A DNA stretch of 64,000 nucleotides from contig NZ_CP016537.2 of assembly GCF_001687585.2 (NCBI RefSeq), positions 1,522,001 to 1,586,000 on the forward strand. Reading direction: 5' to 3'. Positions 53,256-62,921 of this stretch are shown piece by piece. The DNA is from Planococcus halocryophilus (lineage in GTDB: Bacteria; Bacillota; Bacilli; Bacillales_A; Planococcaceae). Numbering within the stretch: the first letter of the stretch is position 1; the number at the start of each line of letters is the position of its first letter. Both the position numbers and the translations under genes were made by a program. Below the pieces are notes generated by a model that worked only from the letters and a program-made list of their open reading frames with translations, ran no database searches and was not told the origin of the DNA.

Positions 53256-54065
53256 TTATTTAAATTCTTTCCCAAGCTCTTTCGATCGTTCAGCAGCACT
53301 TGTCACACATTTACCAACAATTTCTTTAAAGTTGTTTTCTGCTAAAGAATCAAGGCCGGCAGCAGTAGTGCCATTTGGACTTGTCACTTTTTGGCGCAAC
53401 TCAGCAAAGTCTTCTTGTTGTAACATTTCAGCTGCCCCAGCAAAAGTTTGACGAACCAATTTTTTTGCGTCCGCATTTGATAGACCGTTTGCGATAGCCG
53501 CTTCAGTCATTGCTTCTGCAAAATAATAAATATAGGCAGGTCCACTTCCTGCGACACCGGTTACTGCATGCAATTGCTCTTCAGCAACGACTGTTACGCC
53601 GCCAATTGAAGACAATAGCTTGCGTAGTTCATGTTGTTGATCAAGTGTGACATGTTTGCTCCATGCGACACCTGTTGCCGATTTGCCGACTTTTGCAGAA
53701 GTATTAGGCATTGCACGAGCTACTGGGAAATCACCCACATGTTTTTGAATGGTTTCAATCGAGACACCTGCTGCTACCGATAAAATTACGGTGTTTCCAG
53801 TTAATTTGTCTTTAATGCCACAAAGTGCAACCTCTACATCTTTTGGCTTCATTGCCAACAAAATGAAGTTCGCATCTTTTAATTCGGTTTTCTCTTGGCA
53901 GACGATATTCACACCGTATTCGTCACTTAAAAATTCCAGGCGATCTTGATCCGATTTGTTCATCACCGAAATTTCTTCCGGTTTCATAATTCGCTTATTA
54001 ATCCAGCCATGAATCATAGATTCGGCCATTGATCCGGCTCCTACACAAACGATTTTCATATCCAT
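53256..54065 (-). CDS. proI: Pyrroline-5-carboxylate reductase
   Basis: Last step of proline synthesis, reducing P5C with NAD(P)H. Rossmann motif VCVGAGSMAESMIHGW, AMKPKDVEVAL, and the C-terminal AVTGVAGSGPAYIYYFAEA and VTSPNGTTAAGL. About 269 residues from ATG 54065 (MDMKIVCVGAG); ATG 54059 is an equally possible start. A proline T-box precedes it. Position next to namA matches yqjO (proI) near yqjM in B. subtilis. Confidence 0.95.
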   Translation of the reverse strand: MDMKIVCVGAGSMAESMIHGWINKRIMKPEEISVMNKSDQDRLEFLSDEYGVNIVCQEKTELKDANFILLAMKPKDVEVALCGIKDKLTGNTVILSVAAGVSIETIQKHVGDFPVARAMPNTSAKVGKSATGVAWSKHVTLDQQHELRKLLSSIGGVTVVAEEQLHAVTGVAGSGPAYIYYFAEAMTEAAIANGLSNADAKKLVRQTFAGAAEMLQQEDFAELRQKVTSPNGTTAAGLDSLAENNFKEIVGKCVTSAAERSKELGKEFK

Positions 54066-54081
54066 CACTCTCTTTCCTCAA

Positions 54082-54323
54082 AATAAAAAGCGCATTCGTC
54101 CCTGTTATACAAGGACGAAAACGCTTTGTTTCCGCGGTACCACCTAAGTTTGCCATAAAGACACAACTCGATATCCATAACGCGGACAGACGGCCGTGTT
54201 TTCACGGCAGCTCAAAAGCAGGTTCCACAAAGGAGAGGGGGTGCGCATTTCAGCTAAAGCAACACTCTCTTTACACCTTCACTTTGTGTACTAATCTTTA
54301 TCTTCGCTCACATATGTTATTAA
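54082..54323 (-). ncRNA. T-box riboswitch, predicted proline-specific
   Basis: Minus-strand leader of proI. The T-box sequence AGGTGGTACCGCGG is at 54145-54132. The specifier is read as CCT (proline, 54222-54220) in GGAACCTGC. The terminator is at 54127-54086: AAAGCGTTTTCGTCC with GGACGAATGCGCTTTT, then a T-rich tract. Uncharged tRNA-Pro should pair with the specifier and T-box bulge and allow read-through into proI-namA. Confidence 0.92.
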
Positions 54324-54353
54324 ATTATAGAGTATAGCGTAGGACTTTGTCAA
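54324..54353 (-). promoter_or_regulatory. Promoter of the proI T-box leader
   Basis: Perfect TTGACA (54353-54348) and perfect TATAAT (54329-54324), 18 bp apart on the minus strand. Confidence 0.85.
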
Positions 54354-54366
54354 ATAACATCAAGAA

Positions 54367-54395
54367 GTGACGGCGAGTAATTTACCATGTATGAT
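54367..54395 (+). promoter_or_regulatory. Candidate promoter of the metallo-hydrolase gene
   Basis: GTGACG (54367-54372) and TATGAT (54390-54395), 17 bp apart. Confidence 0.4.
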
Positions 54396-54430
54396 AGATG
54401 AATAGCGATTCATTTTAAGGAGTTGAGAGT

Positions 54431-55378
54431 GTGAGTTTACATAAGATTATTATTCCTACACCTTTTGCGGTAGGGGACGTTAATTCGTATTTAATAAAAG
54501 GAGATATGCTCACGCTAATCGATGCTGGTCCGAAAACGCCAGAAGCATGGCTTGCGATCAAGGCAGGACTTAAAGAATTTGGAGCAGAACCTGGTGATGT
54601 GGAACAAGTTGTGTTGACGCATCATCATCCCGACCATGCGGGGTGGGTTGATGGTTTTGAAAATGCAAAACTATATGGACATCCGTATAACGATCCATGG
54701 CTGCGCCGTGATCAACAATTCTTTGATTATCATGATACATTTTATTTAGAACGTTTAAAAGAAGAAGGGGTACCAGGCGATTTACAATTTTGGGTCAAAA
54801 AGATGAAACGGCCATTAAATTTAATGGGCAACCGCCCACTAGATACGACGATTACTGAAGGAGATGTGTTACCAGGACATCCTGATTGGCAAGTTCTTGA
54901 AACTTTGGGACATGCACAAAGTCATTTGTCTTTTTGGAACAAAGAAACGGGTGAAATGATTGGTGGCGATCATGTAATTGCAAAAGTTTCTTCTAATCCA
55001 CTGATTGAACCACCGTTAGATCCAGCAGAAGGGCGACCAAAATCTTTGCTTCAATACAATGCATCACTCAGTCGTTTATTAACAATGCCAGTTGACGTGA
55101 TTTATAGTGGCCATGGTGAAGAAGTATACAATGTTCATGAATTAATCACCACGCGCTTAGCGAAACAGCATCAGCGGGCTATGAAAGCACACGGTTTAAT
55201 GGGTGAAGGAGAGCGAACGGTATATGAGGTGACAAAAGACTTGTTTGCACACGCATATGAAAAAGAGCTTGGCTTAACGTTATCTGAAACGATTGGTCAA
55301 ATTGATTACTTGCTAGAAAATGGATTAGTTGTCGAGCGAATGGGTGACGATGGCATTTTCTACTATAGTAAAGCATAA
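54431..55378 (+). CDS. yqjP: Metallo-beta-lactamase-fold hydrolase, YqjP type
   Basis: Zinc hydrolase of unknown substrate. The HxHxDH motif is in VVLTHHHPDHAGWVDG; further ligands are HAQSHLSFW and IGGDHVI and the C-terminal YSGHGEEVY. It ends with a winged-helix-like extension (IGQIDYLLENGLVV). 315 residues. GTG start at 54431 with AAGGAG upstream. Position next to proI fits B. subtilis yqjP. Confidence 0.85.
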   Translation: MSLHKIIIPTPFAVGDVNSYLIKGDMLTLIDAGPKTPEAWLAIKAGLKEFGAEPGDVEQVVLTHHHPDHAGWVDGFENAKLYGHPYNDPWLRRDQQFFDYHDTFYLERLKEEGVPGDLQFWVKKMKRPLNLMGNRPLDTTITEGDVLPGHPDWQVLETLGHAQSHLSFWNKETGEMIGGDHVIAKVSSNPLIEPPLDPAEGRPKSLLQYNASLSRLLTMPVDVIYSGHGEEVYNVHELITTRLAKQHQRAMKAHGLMGEGERTVYEVTKDLFAHAYEKELGLTLSETIGQIDYLLENGLVVERMGDDGIFYYSKA

Positions 55379-55391
55379 ATAAAGCTGACAA

Positions 55392-55420
55392 TTGCAACAA
55401 GTTCGAGTAACAGGTAAAAT
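55392..55420 (+). promoter_or_regulatory. Promoter of the lipoprotein gene
   Basis: TTGCAA (55392-55397) and TAAAAT (55415-55420) with 17-bp spacing. Confidence 0.6.
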
Positions 55421-55471
55421 TAAGTGAATAATATGTACACCACGACTATACAAGAAAAGGATTGGGTAGCT

Positions 55472-56041
55472 TTGAAAAAATGGGGTTTATTTTTAGCGAG
55501 TGCATTATTGCTTGCAGCGTGTTCGAATGAAGAAACTGAACCAGCGGGGCCGGATGAAACAGAAGATACGGAAAAAGCAGAAATGGCCGTTGAACAGAAA
55601 AGTATGACTGAAGAAGGATTTATCACACAAGTTAGCGGAGAAAGCATTCTTGTTAATAATATCTACTTTAGTATTCCAGAAGATGTGGAAGTCCAACTTA
55701 GCGATGGTGCTGAAACTACTGAAGGCGTTATTCGAGATATCCGAACAGGAATGAAAGTTAGCTTGGACTACAACGGGCCACTAGCTGAATCGTTTCCTAT
55801 GCAAGGAGACGCTGAAACGATCACTATTTTAAAAGATGAGGAATCTGTTAAACAAGCAGATGCACTTGAAGCTTTTATCAACGCGGAACAATTGTCTCGT
55901 TTGATCATGATGGGGCAACCAATTGTTCGTGATAACGAAATCGGCTTTTTATTTAGCAATATGGAAACTGGCGAAATGTCCGAAGTTCGGATCGACCTTG
56001 ATACACACGAGTACACAATTGGTGGAGAAAAAAGTGAATAA
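55472..56041 (+). CDS. Predicted lipoprotein of unknown function
   Basis: 189 residues from TTG 55472. The signal peptide KKWGLFLASALLLAACSN has lipobox LAAC, so the protein should be lipid-anchored on the outer face of the membrane. A Glu/Asp/Thr-rich linker follows, then a small beta-rich domain starting GFITQVSGESILVNNIYFSI, similar in design to DUF3221-type lipoproteins but not clearly assignable. Monocistronic, with its own promoter and terminator. Confidence 0.8.
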   Translation: MKKWGLFLASALLLAACSNEETEPAGPDETEDTEKAEMAVEQKSMTEEGFITQVSGESILVNNIYFSIPEDVEVQLSDGAETTEGVIRDIRTGMKVSLDYNGPLAESFPMQGDAETITILKDEESVKQADALEAFINAEQLSRLIMMGQPIVRDNEIGFLFSNMETGEMSEVRIDLDTHEYTIGGEKSE

Positions 56042-56049
56042 ATAATAGA

Positions 56050-56072
56050 AGCAGCCGCGGCTGCTTTTTTTT
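56050..56072 (+). terminator. Terminator after the lipoprotein gene
   Basis: AGCAGCC-GC-GGCTGCT (56050-56065) followed by a T-run. Confidence 0.88.
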
Positions 56073-56095
56073 GTGAAAATTTATAGTCGTTTCTC

Positions 56096-56124
56096 TTGCG
56101 CTTGTTAAATATCCGTGATATTAT
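56096..56124 (+). promoter_or_regulatory. Promoter of argGH
   Basis: TTGCGC (56096-56101) and TATTAT (56119-56124) with 17-bp spacing and an extended TG at 56116-56117. Confidence 0.55.
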
Positions 56125-56145
56125 GTGTATATTCATTTCAAACAT

Positions 56146-56159
56146 TGCATAAAAATACA
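56146..56159 (+). promoter_or_regulatory. ARG box before argG
   Basis: TGCATAAAAATACA matches TGAATwwwwATTCA at 12 of 14 positions, the two deviations being symmetrical. A weaker half-matching site (ending in ATTCA at 56131-56135) lies 24 bp upstream. Placed downstream of the start, it fits repression by ArgR. Confidence 0.55.
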
Positions 56160-56174
56160 TTGGAGGTTTTCATA

Positions 56175-57407
56175 TTGAATAAAAAGATTGTACTCGCATA
56201 CTCAGGTGGATTAGATACATCGGTGGCCATCCCGTGGCTAAAAGAAGAAGGCTACGACGTTGTCGCTGTGTGCCTGGATATCGGGGAAGGAAAAGATTTA
56301 GATTTTATTAAACAAAAAGCGCTTCAAGTTGGAGCGGTTGAAAGTTACATGATCGATGCAAGAGACGAATTCGCGGATGAATATGCATTAATTTCAATGC
56401 AAGCTCATACATTATATGAAGGGAAATATCCATTGGTGTCTGCATTATCTCGTCCGTTAATTTCGAAAAAATTAGTTGAGATCGCAGAAGCTACTGGCTC
56501 AAGCGCTGTAGCACATGGTTGCACAGGAAAAGGCAATGACCAAGTACGTTTCGAAGTTTCGATCAAGTCGTTAAACCCGAATCTTGAAGTTGTAGCACCA
56601 GTTAGACAATGGGGATGGTCACGTGATGAAGAAATCGCTTATGCAAAACTGCATAATATTCCAATCCCAGTGAATTTGGATAGCCCGTTTTCAATCGATC
56701 AAAATCTATGGGGACGTGCTAACGAATGTGGCGTATTGGAAAACCCGTGGACTACTCCACCAGAGGAAGCTTATGACATTACAAATTCTCTTGAAACAAC
56801 TCCAGATACAGCGGATATTGTTGAAATCGAATTCGTTAACGGAGTTCCAACTCAATTAAACGGTATTTCGTACTCATTCTCTAAATTGATTTTAGAATTA
56901 AACGAAATCGCTGGTAAACATGGTGTCGGTAGAATTGACCATATTGAAAATCGTTTAGTAGGGATTAAATCTCGTGAGGTATATGAAGCTCCTGCAGCGA
57001 TGACATTAATCGCAGCGCATAAAGAGCTTGAAGATATTACTTTGGTTAAAGAAATGGCTCATTTCAAACCAGTTATCGAGAAAAAATTAACTGAATTAAT
57101 TTATGAAGGTTTATGGTTCTCTCCATTACGTGTTGCACTTGAAGCATTCTTAAAAGAAACACAAGTGTATGTTAACGGTACAGTGCGTGTGAAACTGTTT
57201 AAAGGACATGCCATTATTGAAGGGCGTAAGTCTGCAAACTCACTTTACAGTGAGCAACTAGCTACGTATTCGACAGATGATACATTCAACCATGCATCTG
57301 CAGTTGGCTTTATCGAGCTATGGGGCCTTCCGACAGTTGTAAACTCAATGGTAAACAAAAAAGAAGTAGCAGTTCCTGAAGAGTTGAAAGAGAAGGTGAA
57401 AGCATGA
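56175..57407 (+). CDS. argG: Argininosuccinate synthase
   Basis: Joins citrulline and aspartate with ATP. ATP pyrophosphatase motif [31 protein letters not shown] and [16 protein letters not shown]. 410 residues from TTG 56175 ([12 protein letters not shown]), with TTGGAGG ten bases upstream; the longer frame from 56115 runs into the promoter. Overlaps argH by 4 bp. Confidence 0.97.
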   Translation: MNKKIVLAYSGGLDTSVAIPWLKEEGYDVVAVCLDIGEGKDLDFIKQKALQVGAVESYMIDARDEFADEYALISMQAHTLYEGKYPLVSALSRPLISKKLVEIAEATGSSAVAHGCTGKGNDQVRFEVSIKSLNPNLEVVAPVRQWGWSRDEEIAYAKLHNIPIPVNLDSPFSIDQNLWGRANECGVLENPWTTPPEEAYDITNSLETTPDTADIVEIEFVNGVPTQLNGISYSFSKLILELNEIAGKHGVGRIDHIENRLVGIKSREVYEAPAAMTLIAAHKELEDITLVKEMAHFKPVIEKKLTELIYEGLWFSPLRVALEAFLKETQVYVNGTVRVKLFKGHAIIEGRKSANSLYSEQLATYSTDDTFNHASAVGFIELWGLPTVVNSMVNKKEVAVPEELKEKVKA

Positions 57408-58777
57408 CCAAACTGTGGGGCGGCCGTTTTCAAAAATCGGCCGAACAGTGGGTCGATGAATTTGGTGCTTCAATTTCTTATGATCAAAAGTTAGTAATGG
57501 AGGATCTGGAAGGCAGCACAGCGCATGTTAAAATGCTGGCTGCTTGCCAGATTCTTTCTAACGACGATGCTAATCTTATTTTATCGGGTCTTGTAACGCT
57601 TAAACAAAAAGCGCAAGACGGGGAATTAGAGTATAGCGTATCAAATGAAGACATCCACTTAAACTTAGAAAAACATTTAATCGATGAAATAGGTCCAGTT
57701 GGTGGTAAATTGCATACAGCAAGAAGCCGGAATGACCAAGTAGCGACAGATATGCATTTGTATTTGAAAAATCGTGTTGGCGAAATTATTGATGCCGTTA
57801 CGGCTTTCCAAGATGCAATCGTCACGCAAGCGGAAGCGCATGTAGAAACGATTGTCCCAGGTTATACGCATCTTCAACGTGCACAACCAATTTCTTTTGG
57901 TCATCACTTGATGACGTATTTTTGGATGTTGCAGCGCGATAAAGAGCGATTAACAGAATCGTTAAAACGCATCGATATTTCACCGCTTGGAGCGGGAGCA
58001 ATGTCGGGAACAACTTTTCCGATTGACCGCGAAATGTCGGCAGAGCTTCTCGGTTTCTCAAACGTTTACCAAAATAGTTTGGATGCCGTAAGTGATCGTG
58101 ATTTCATCCTTGAATTTCTAAGCAATTCATCGATGTTAATGATGCACATGTCACGTTTTGCGGAAGAAATTATTCTTTGGTCAAGTGAGGAATTCCGTTT
58201 TATCGAGTTAGATGATACGTTCTCTACAGGATCAAGTATTATGCCGCAGAAGAAAAATCCCGATATGGCGGAATTGATTCGTGGCAAAACTGGCCGTGTT
58301 TACGGCAACCTTTTTGGTTTATTGACAACGTTAAAAGGTTTGCCGCTTGCTTATAATAAAGACATGCAAGAAGACAAAGAAGGAATGTTTGATACGGTTC
58401 ACACCTTAATGGGCTCATTGCCAATTTTTGAAGGCATGATTCGTACCATGACCGTTCGCACGGATTCCATGGAAAAAGCGGTTCATTCAGATTTCTCAAA
58501 CGCTACAGAATTAGCGGATTACTTAGCTGCGAAAGGAATGCCGTTCCGTGAAGCACATGATGTCACTGGGAAACTAGTTTTCACATGCATTCAACGCGGT
58601 TATTTCTTAAAAGACTTACCGCTTGCTGATCTCAAGCAAGCAAGTTCACTGATCGATGAAGATATCTACAACACCTTAATGCCAAAAACAGCAGTAGAGC
58701 GCAGAAACTCACTGGGTGGCACAGGTTTTGAACAAGTACATCATCAATTGGGACTTGCCAAGCAACTTATCGGGTAA
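57404..58777 (+). CDS. argH: Argininosuccinate lyase
   Basis: Splits argininosuccinate into arginine and fumarate. Fumarase/aspartase superfamily signature [34 protein letters not shown] and [13 protein letters not shown] are also typical. 457 residues, ATG 57404 overlapping the argG stop (ATGA). Followed by a strong terminator. Confidence 0.97.
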   Translation: MTKLWGGRFQKSAEQWVDEFGASISYDQKLVMEDLEGSTAHVKMLAACQILSNDDANLILSGLVTLKQKAQDGELEYSVSNEDIHLNLEKHLIDEIGPVGGKLHTARSRNDQVATDMHLYLKNRVGEIIDAVTAFQDAIVTQAEAHVETIVPGYTHLQRAQPISFGHHLMTYFWMLQRDKERLTESLKRIDISPLGAGAMSGTTFPIDREMSAELLGFSNVYQNSLDAVSDRDFILEFLSNSSMLMMHMSRFAEEIILWSSEEFRFIELDDTFSTGSSIMPQKKNPDMAELIRGKTGRVYGNLFGLLTTLKGLPLAYNKDMQEDKEGMFDTVHTLMGSLPIFEGMIRTMTVRTDSMEKAVHSDFSNATELADYLAAKGMPFREAHDVTGKLVFTCIQRGYFLKDLPLADLKQASSLIDEDIYNTLMPKTAVERRNSLGGTGFEQVHHQLGLAKQLIG

Positions 58778-58826
58778 TAAGTCCATTCCCTATAAAGTCG
58801 TTAGCGCTTGGTACCCGCTGGCGATC

Positions 58827-58872
58827 AAAAAAGCCGATTTTCCTCTTCCCCGATGGAAAATCGGCTTTTTTC
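58827..58872 (+). terminator. Terminator of argGH
   Basis: AAAAAAGCCGATTTTCC (58827-58843) pairs perfectly with GGAAAATCGGCTTTTTT (58855-58871). Confidence 0.92.
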
Positions 58873-59058
58873 TGTGTTTTTTCGACATTAACAGAGCATC
58901 TCAAAGAATTTAGTTGAAATTCAGTCTAAAGTCTAATTTATTTCATAAATCGAAGCATTGTCTTTCCGTAAGTTAACAATATTTGCTAAAATTAAAAAGA
59001 TTAAAATATGCGTACAGTAAAGTAGGCTATAAGAAAAAATTAACCAGCAAGGAGAAAG

Positions 59059-60819
59059 ATGACGATGCGCGTATTTTGGGAGTTGGGTTGGTTTTTTAAA
59101 GAACGGAAAAAACACTATATTTTAGGGGTTATGCTATTAATGGTCGTAGCATTTCTTGGTGTTTTACCACCGAGAATTATTGGATTTATTGTTGACCGTA
59201 TTAGCCAAGGAACCTTAACACCAGATTACTTGCTCAAATGGCTAAGTATTTTAGCGGCATCAGCTTTAGCGATGTACGTTTTACGGTATACATGGAGGTT
59301 GCAAATATTTGGGTCTTCGATTTTATTGGCTAGAAATCTGCGTCAACAATTGTTTCGTCATTTTACGCAAATGTCTCCAGCCTTTTATCAAAAGCGTCGT
59401 GTTGGCGACTTGATGGCACATGCGACAAATGATTTGCAGGCGGTTCAGCAAACAGCGGGTGCAGGTGTTTTAACACTTGTCGATTCGATTGCGACAGGCG
59501 GTTTTGTTATTGCGGCTATGGCCATAACAATTGATTGGAAATTAACTTTAATTGTCTTGCTGCCAATGCCGTTGATGGCTTATATGACCAATTATTATGG
59601 CAAATTGATGCATGAGCGCTTTCATGGAGCGCAACAAGCATTCTCAGGACTCAATGATAAAACGCAAGAAAGTATCTCCGGGATGAAAGTCATTAAAACT
59701 TTTGGTCAAGAACAGCAAGATATTGATGATTTTAAAAACCTGTCCGAGCGTGTAGTAAATGAAAATATTCGCGTAGCGCGTGTAGATTCTTTATTTGATC
59801 CTACAATTTCCGCGATTATCGGGGTTTGTTATTTTCTAACGATTGGTTTTGGTTCTTATTTTGTGACCCAAGGCGATATGACAATTGGTGATTTGATCGC
59901 ATTTACAGCCTATCTTGGTTTATTGGTATGGCCGATGTTAGCCTTTGGATGGCTTTTCAATATTGTAGAACGCGGTAGGGCATCTTATGATCGTATCCGG
60001 CAGTTACTTGCAGAGCCGATTGAAATTGATGATCGTGAAAATGCGATTGATGAAGATCCATCAGGAGATATCGTTTTTTCTTTAGAACAGTTTAAATTTA
60101 CTGGAGATGACCGAGCAGCTCTTCGGAACATCTATTTTACAGTGAAACAAGGTGAAACGCTTGGAATTGTTGGCAAGACGGGTTCTGGAAAGTCAGCAAT
60201 TTTAAGATTATTATTACGAGAGTTTGACGATTATAAAGGTTCTATCTTATTCGGAGAGTATTCGATTGATGCCTATAAAAAGCAACGTCTGAGACGAGCG
60301 ATCGGTTATGTACCACAAGACCATTTCTTATTTTCAACGAGCATTGCAGGGAATATTGCATTTGCACGACCTGAAGCCACACTCAAAGAAGTCGAAAGTG
60401 CCGCTAGTTTGGCGCATATACACGAAGATATTCAAAACTTCACAGAAGGATATAGTACGGTAGTAGGGGAACGCGGTGTATCTCTTTCTGGTGGTCAAAA
60501 ACAACGAATTTCAATTGCTCGTGCACTTATGACAGAACCTGAGTTGTTGATTTTAGATGATTCTTTATCAGCAGTGGATGCCAAAACAGAAGAATCCATT
60601 TTAAAATCATTGAAAGCAACGCGAGCGGACAAAACTACCATTATTACATCACACCGCTTAAGTGCGATTCAGCATGCACATCAAATTTTAGTGATGGAAC
60701 AAGGGACGATTAAAGAAATTGGTTCGCACGAAGAGCTGATGACGAAAAAAGGGACTTATTATGAAATGTATGAGCTGCAGCAATTAGAAGCACTCGTCGA
60801 ACAAGGAGGCGAGGCATAA
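59059..60819 (+). CDS. ABC exporter half-transporter A (BmrC/YheI-like)
   Basis: Six-helix membrane domain (about 1-320) plus nucleotide-binding domain. Walker A is GKTGSGKSAIL, signature LSGGQKQR, and Walker B ILDDSLSAVD, where the catalytic glutamate is replaced by aspartate. It therefore supplies the degenerate half of a heterodimeric ATPase, like BmrC of B. subtilis. 586 residues; ATG 59059 after AAGGAGAAAG. Overlaps its partner by one base. Probable multidrug exporter; substrate not known. Confidence 0.9.
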   Translation: MTMRVFWELGWFFKERKKHYILGVMLLMVVAFLGVLPPRIIGFIVDRISQGTLTPDYLLKWLSILAASALAMYVLRYTWRLQIFGSSILLARNLRQQLFRHFTQMSPAFYQKRRVGDLMAHATNDLQAVQQTAGAGVLTLVDSIATGGFVIAAMAITIDWKLTLIVLLPMPLMAYMTNYYGKLMHERFHGAQQAFSGLNDKTQESISGMKVIKTFGQEQQDIDDFKNLSERVVNENIRVARVDSLFDPTISAIIGVCYFLTIGFGSYFVTQGDMTIGDLIAFTAYLGLLVWPMLAFGWLFNIVERGRASYDRIRQLLAEPIEIDDRENAIDEDPSGDIVFSLEQFKFTGDDRAALRNIYFTVKQGETLGIVGKTGSGKSAILRLLLREFDDYKGSILFGEYSIDAYKKQRLRRAIGYVPQDHFLFSTSIAGNIAFARPEATLKEVESAASLAHIHEDIQNFTEGYSTVVGERGVSLSGGQKQRISIARALMTEPELLILDDSLSAVDAKTEESILKSLKATRADKTTIITSHRLSAIQHAHQILVMEQGTIKEIGSHEELMTKKGTYYEMYELQQLEALVEQGGEA

Positions 60820-62603
60820 TGCTGATCAAAGAAACTGAAAAAAAGCAGGAACTGACCGGACGAGATCAATGGATTATTTTCAAACGTTTGTTGACATACT
60901 TATTACCGCATAAAAAAATGTTGTTGCTGGCAACGGGCTTGTTAATACTAACGGTATTAGGTGATGTGCTAGGCCCTTATTTGATAAAAGTATTTATCGA
61001 TAATTACTTAACTGAAGGCAACTTTCCGACTGGTCCAATAGTTGGCTTAGCATTAGGTTATTTGTTTATCCAAACGTCCAATGTGATTATAAGTTATTTT
61101 CAGCTGTTAAAATTTCAGGAAGCCGCTTTGAAAATTATTCAACAACTACGGATTGATGTTTTCACAAAAGTTCACGGACTAGGCATGCGTTATTTTGATA
61201 AAACACCTGCTGGAGGCATCGTGTCACGCGTGACCAATGATACCGAAGCGATAAAAGAAATGTTTGTTACCGTGTTAATTGGTTTTATTCAAAGTGCTTT
61301 TCTAATTGTCGGTGTGTATATTGCGATGTTTTTACTAAATGTCCGATTAGCTCTTCTTACCCTAATCTTACTGCCGATACTAGCTTGGATCATTTATCTG
61401 TACCGAAAATACAGTTCGGTATTTTACCAAGATTTGCGAGAACGCTTAGGCCAATTAAATGCCAAGTTATCTGAATCTGTTCAAGGCATGGGAATGATTC
61501 AAGCATTTGGTCAAGAAAGTCGCCTGAAAGATGAGTTTAGCACCATAAATGATGGGCATTGGCAAGCAGCTAAACGCAATATAAAAGTAGATGCATTGCT
61601 GTTACGTCCAGCCGTTAACTTGGTTTATACAATGGCGATTATTCTTTTGCTTAGCTATTTTGGTGTATCGTCGTTTTCGAATACTATTGAAGTAGGTGTG
61701 ATTTATGCGTTTGTCACGTATATTGATCGCTTTTTTGAACCAATCAATCAAGTGATGCAACGTTTATCGATTTTTCAACAAGCCATTGTGGCAGCATCAC
61801 GTGTGTTCTTATTGCTCGATGAACAAGAAAAAATACCAGCTCAACTAGGAACAAGCGCGAACATTAATGAAGGGAAAATTGAATTTCGGAATGTGAGTTT
61901 TTCTTATGACGATCAAACTGATGTATTAAAAAATATTTCTTTCACGGCCATGCCTGGTCAAACGGTGGCATTGGTAGGTCACACGGGTAGTGGGAAAAGT
62001 TCTATTATCAATTTACTTATGCGTTTTTACGAATTCAAAAAAGGTGATATTTGGATTGATGGAGTATCTATAAAAGATTATGAAACCGCTGAATTGCGTA
62101 AAAAATTAGGGTTGGTTTTACAAGATCCTTTCTTGTTTTATGGCACAATCGCAAGCAATATTCGACTTTATGATCAAAGTATTACGGATTCTGCTGTTCG
62201 AAAAGCTGCAGAATTTGTTCAAGCTGATCGCTTTATCGAAGAATTGCCAAACAAGTATCAGCAAAAAGTGACTGAAAGAGGATCAACATTTTCAAGCGGC
62301 CAACGTCAATTAGTCGCGTTTGCGAGAACCATTTCGACCGATCCGAAAGTATTGGTGCTTGATGAAGCAACAGCTAACATTGATACGGAAACGGAAATGG
62401 CCATTCAAGAAAGCCTTGAACGCATGCGGCTTGGTCGAACAACAATTGCTATCGCACATAGACTTAGCACGATTCAAGATGCCGAACTGATACTAGTACT
62501 GCGACAAGGAGAAATTGTAGAGCGAGGAACTCATCAACAATTGCTGCAACAACGCGGTTTGTATCATAAAATGTATTTATTGCAAAATGGAATCGTGGAG
62601 TAG
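60819..62603 (+). CDS. ABC exporter half-transporter B (BmrD/YheH-like)
   Basis: Partner subunit: six membrane helices and an ATPase domain with Walker A GHTGSGKSSI and canonical Walker B VLVLDEATANID. Its signature is non-canonical, FSSGQRQL, and pairs in the dimer with the degenerate Walker site of subunit A; so one ATP site is complete and the other is altered on both faces. 594 residues, shorter than B. subtilis YheH, so exact orthology is uncertain. Overlaps subunit A by one base. Confidence 0.9.
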   Translation: MLIKETEKKQELTGRDQWIIFKRLLTYLLPHKKMLLLATGLLILTVLGDVLGPYLIKVFIDNYLTEGNFPTGPIVGLALGYLFIQTSNVIISYFQLLKFQEAALKIIQQLRIDVFTKVHGLGMRYFDKTPAGGIVSRVTNDTEAIKEMFVTVLIGFIQSAFLIVGVYIAMFLLNVRLALLTLILLPILAWIIYLYRKYSSVFYQDLRERLGQLNAKLSESVQGMGMIQAFGQESRLKDEFSTINDGHWQAAKRNIKVDALLLRPAVNLVYTMAIILLLSYFGVSSFSNTIEVGVIYAFVTYIDRFFEPINQVMQRLSIFQQAIVAASRVFLLLDEQEKIPAQLGTSANINEGKIEFRNVSFSYDDQTDVLKNISFTAMPGQTVALVGHTGSGKSSIINLLMRFYEFKKGDIWIDGVSIKDYETAELRKKLGLVLQDPFLFYGTIASNIRLYDQSITDSAVRKAAEFVQADRFIEELPNKYQQKVTERGSTFSSGQRQLVAFARTISTDPKVLVLDEATANIDTETEMAIQESLERMRLGRTTIAIAHRLSTIQDAELILVLRQGEIVERGTHQQLLQQRGLYHKMYLLQNGIVE

Positions 62604-62617
62604 TCAAAAGCTTTTAT

Positions 62618-62660
62618 ACTGTAGTCAATTCGAATGATTCGAGGTGACTACAGTTTTTTG
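62618..62660 (+). terminator. Terminator after the ABC exporter genes
   Basis: CTGTAGTCA (62619-62627) pairs with TGACTACAG (62645-62653), followed by T6 (62654-62659). Confidence 0.85.
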
Positions 62661-62921
62661 TTGCGAAAAATTGGACTAGTCGCTTTGGATTAAACAAAAG
62701 AGCAGCCCAAGTTGTTTTAAACTTACAATGTAGTAAACTACAAAAGGATTTATCCAAAAAGTCAAAAAATGTTTACAACCAAAAAATATAACAAGTTAAT
62801 TAAATCCAATTGAAAAAAGTAATAAGTTGATCATTTGTCCACAAAGATTTCACAGGCGTAAGAGCAGTGTTAAGCTAGAATATTTGTTAAGATGAGAAGA
62901 AGACAGGAAGGAGAATTACCA
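62661..62921. other. Intergenic region before ccdA
   Basis: AT-rich, with no gene seen. TTTACA-like and TAGAAT-like hexamers occur but none in a convincing promoter arrangement. Confidence 0.4.
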
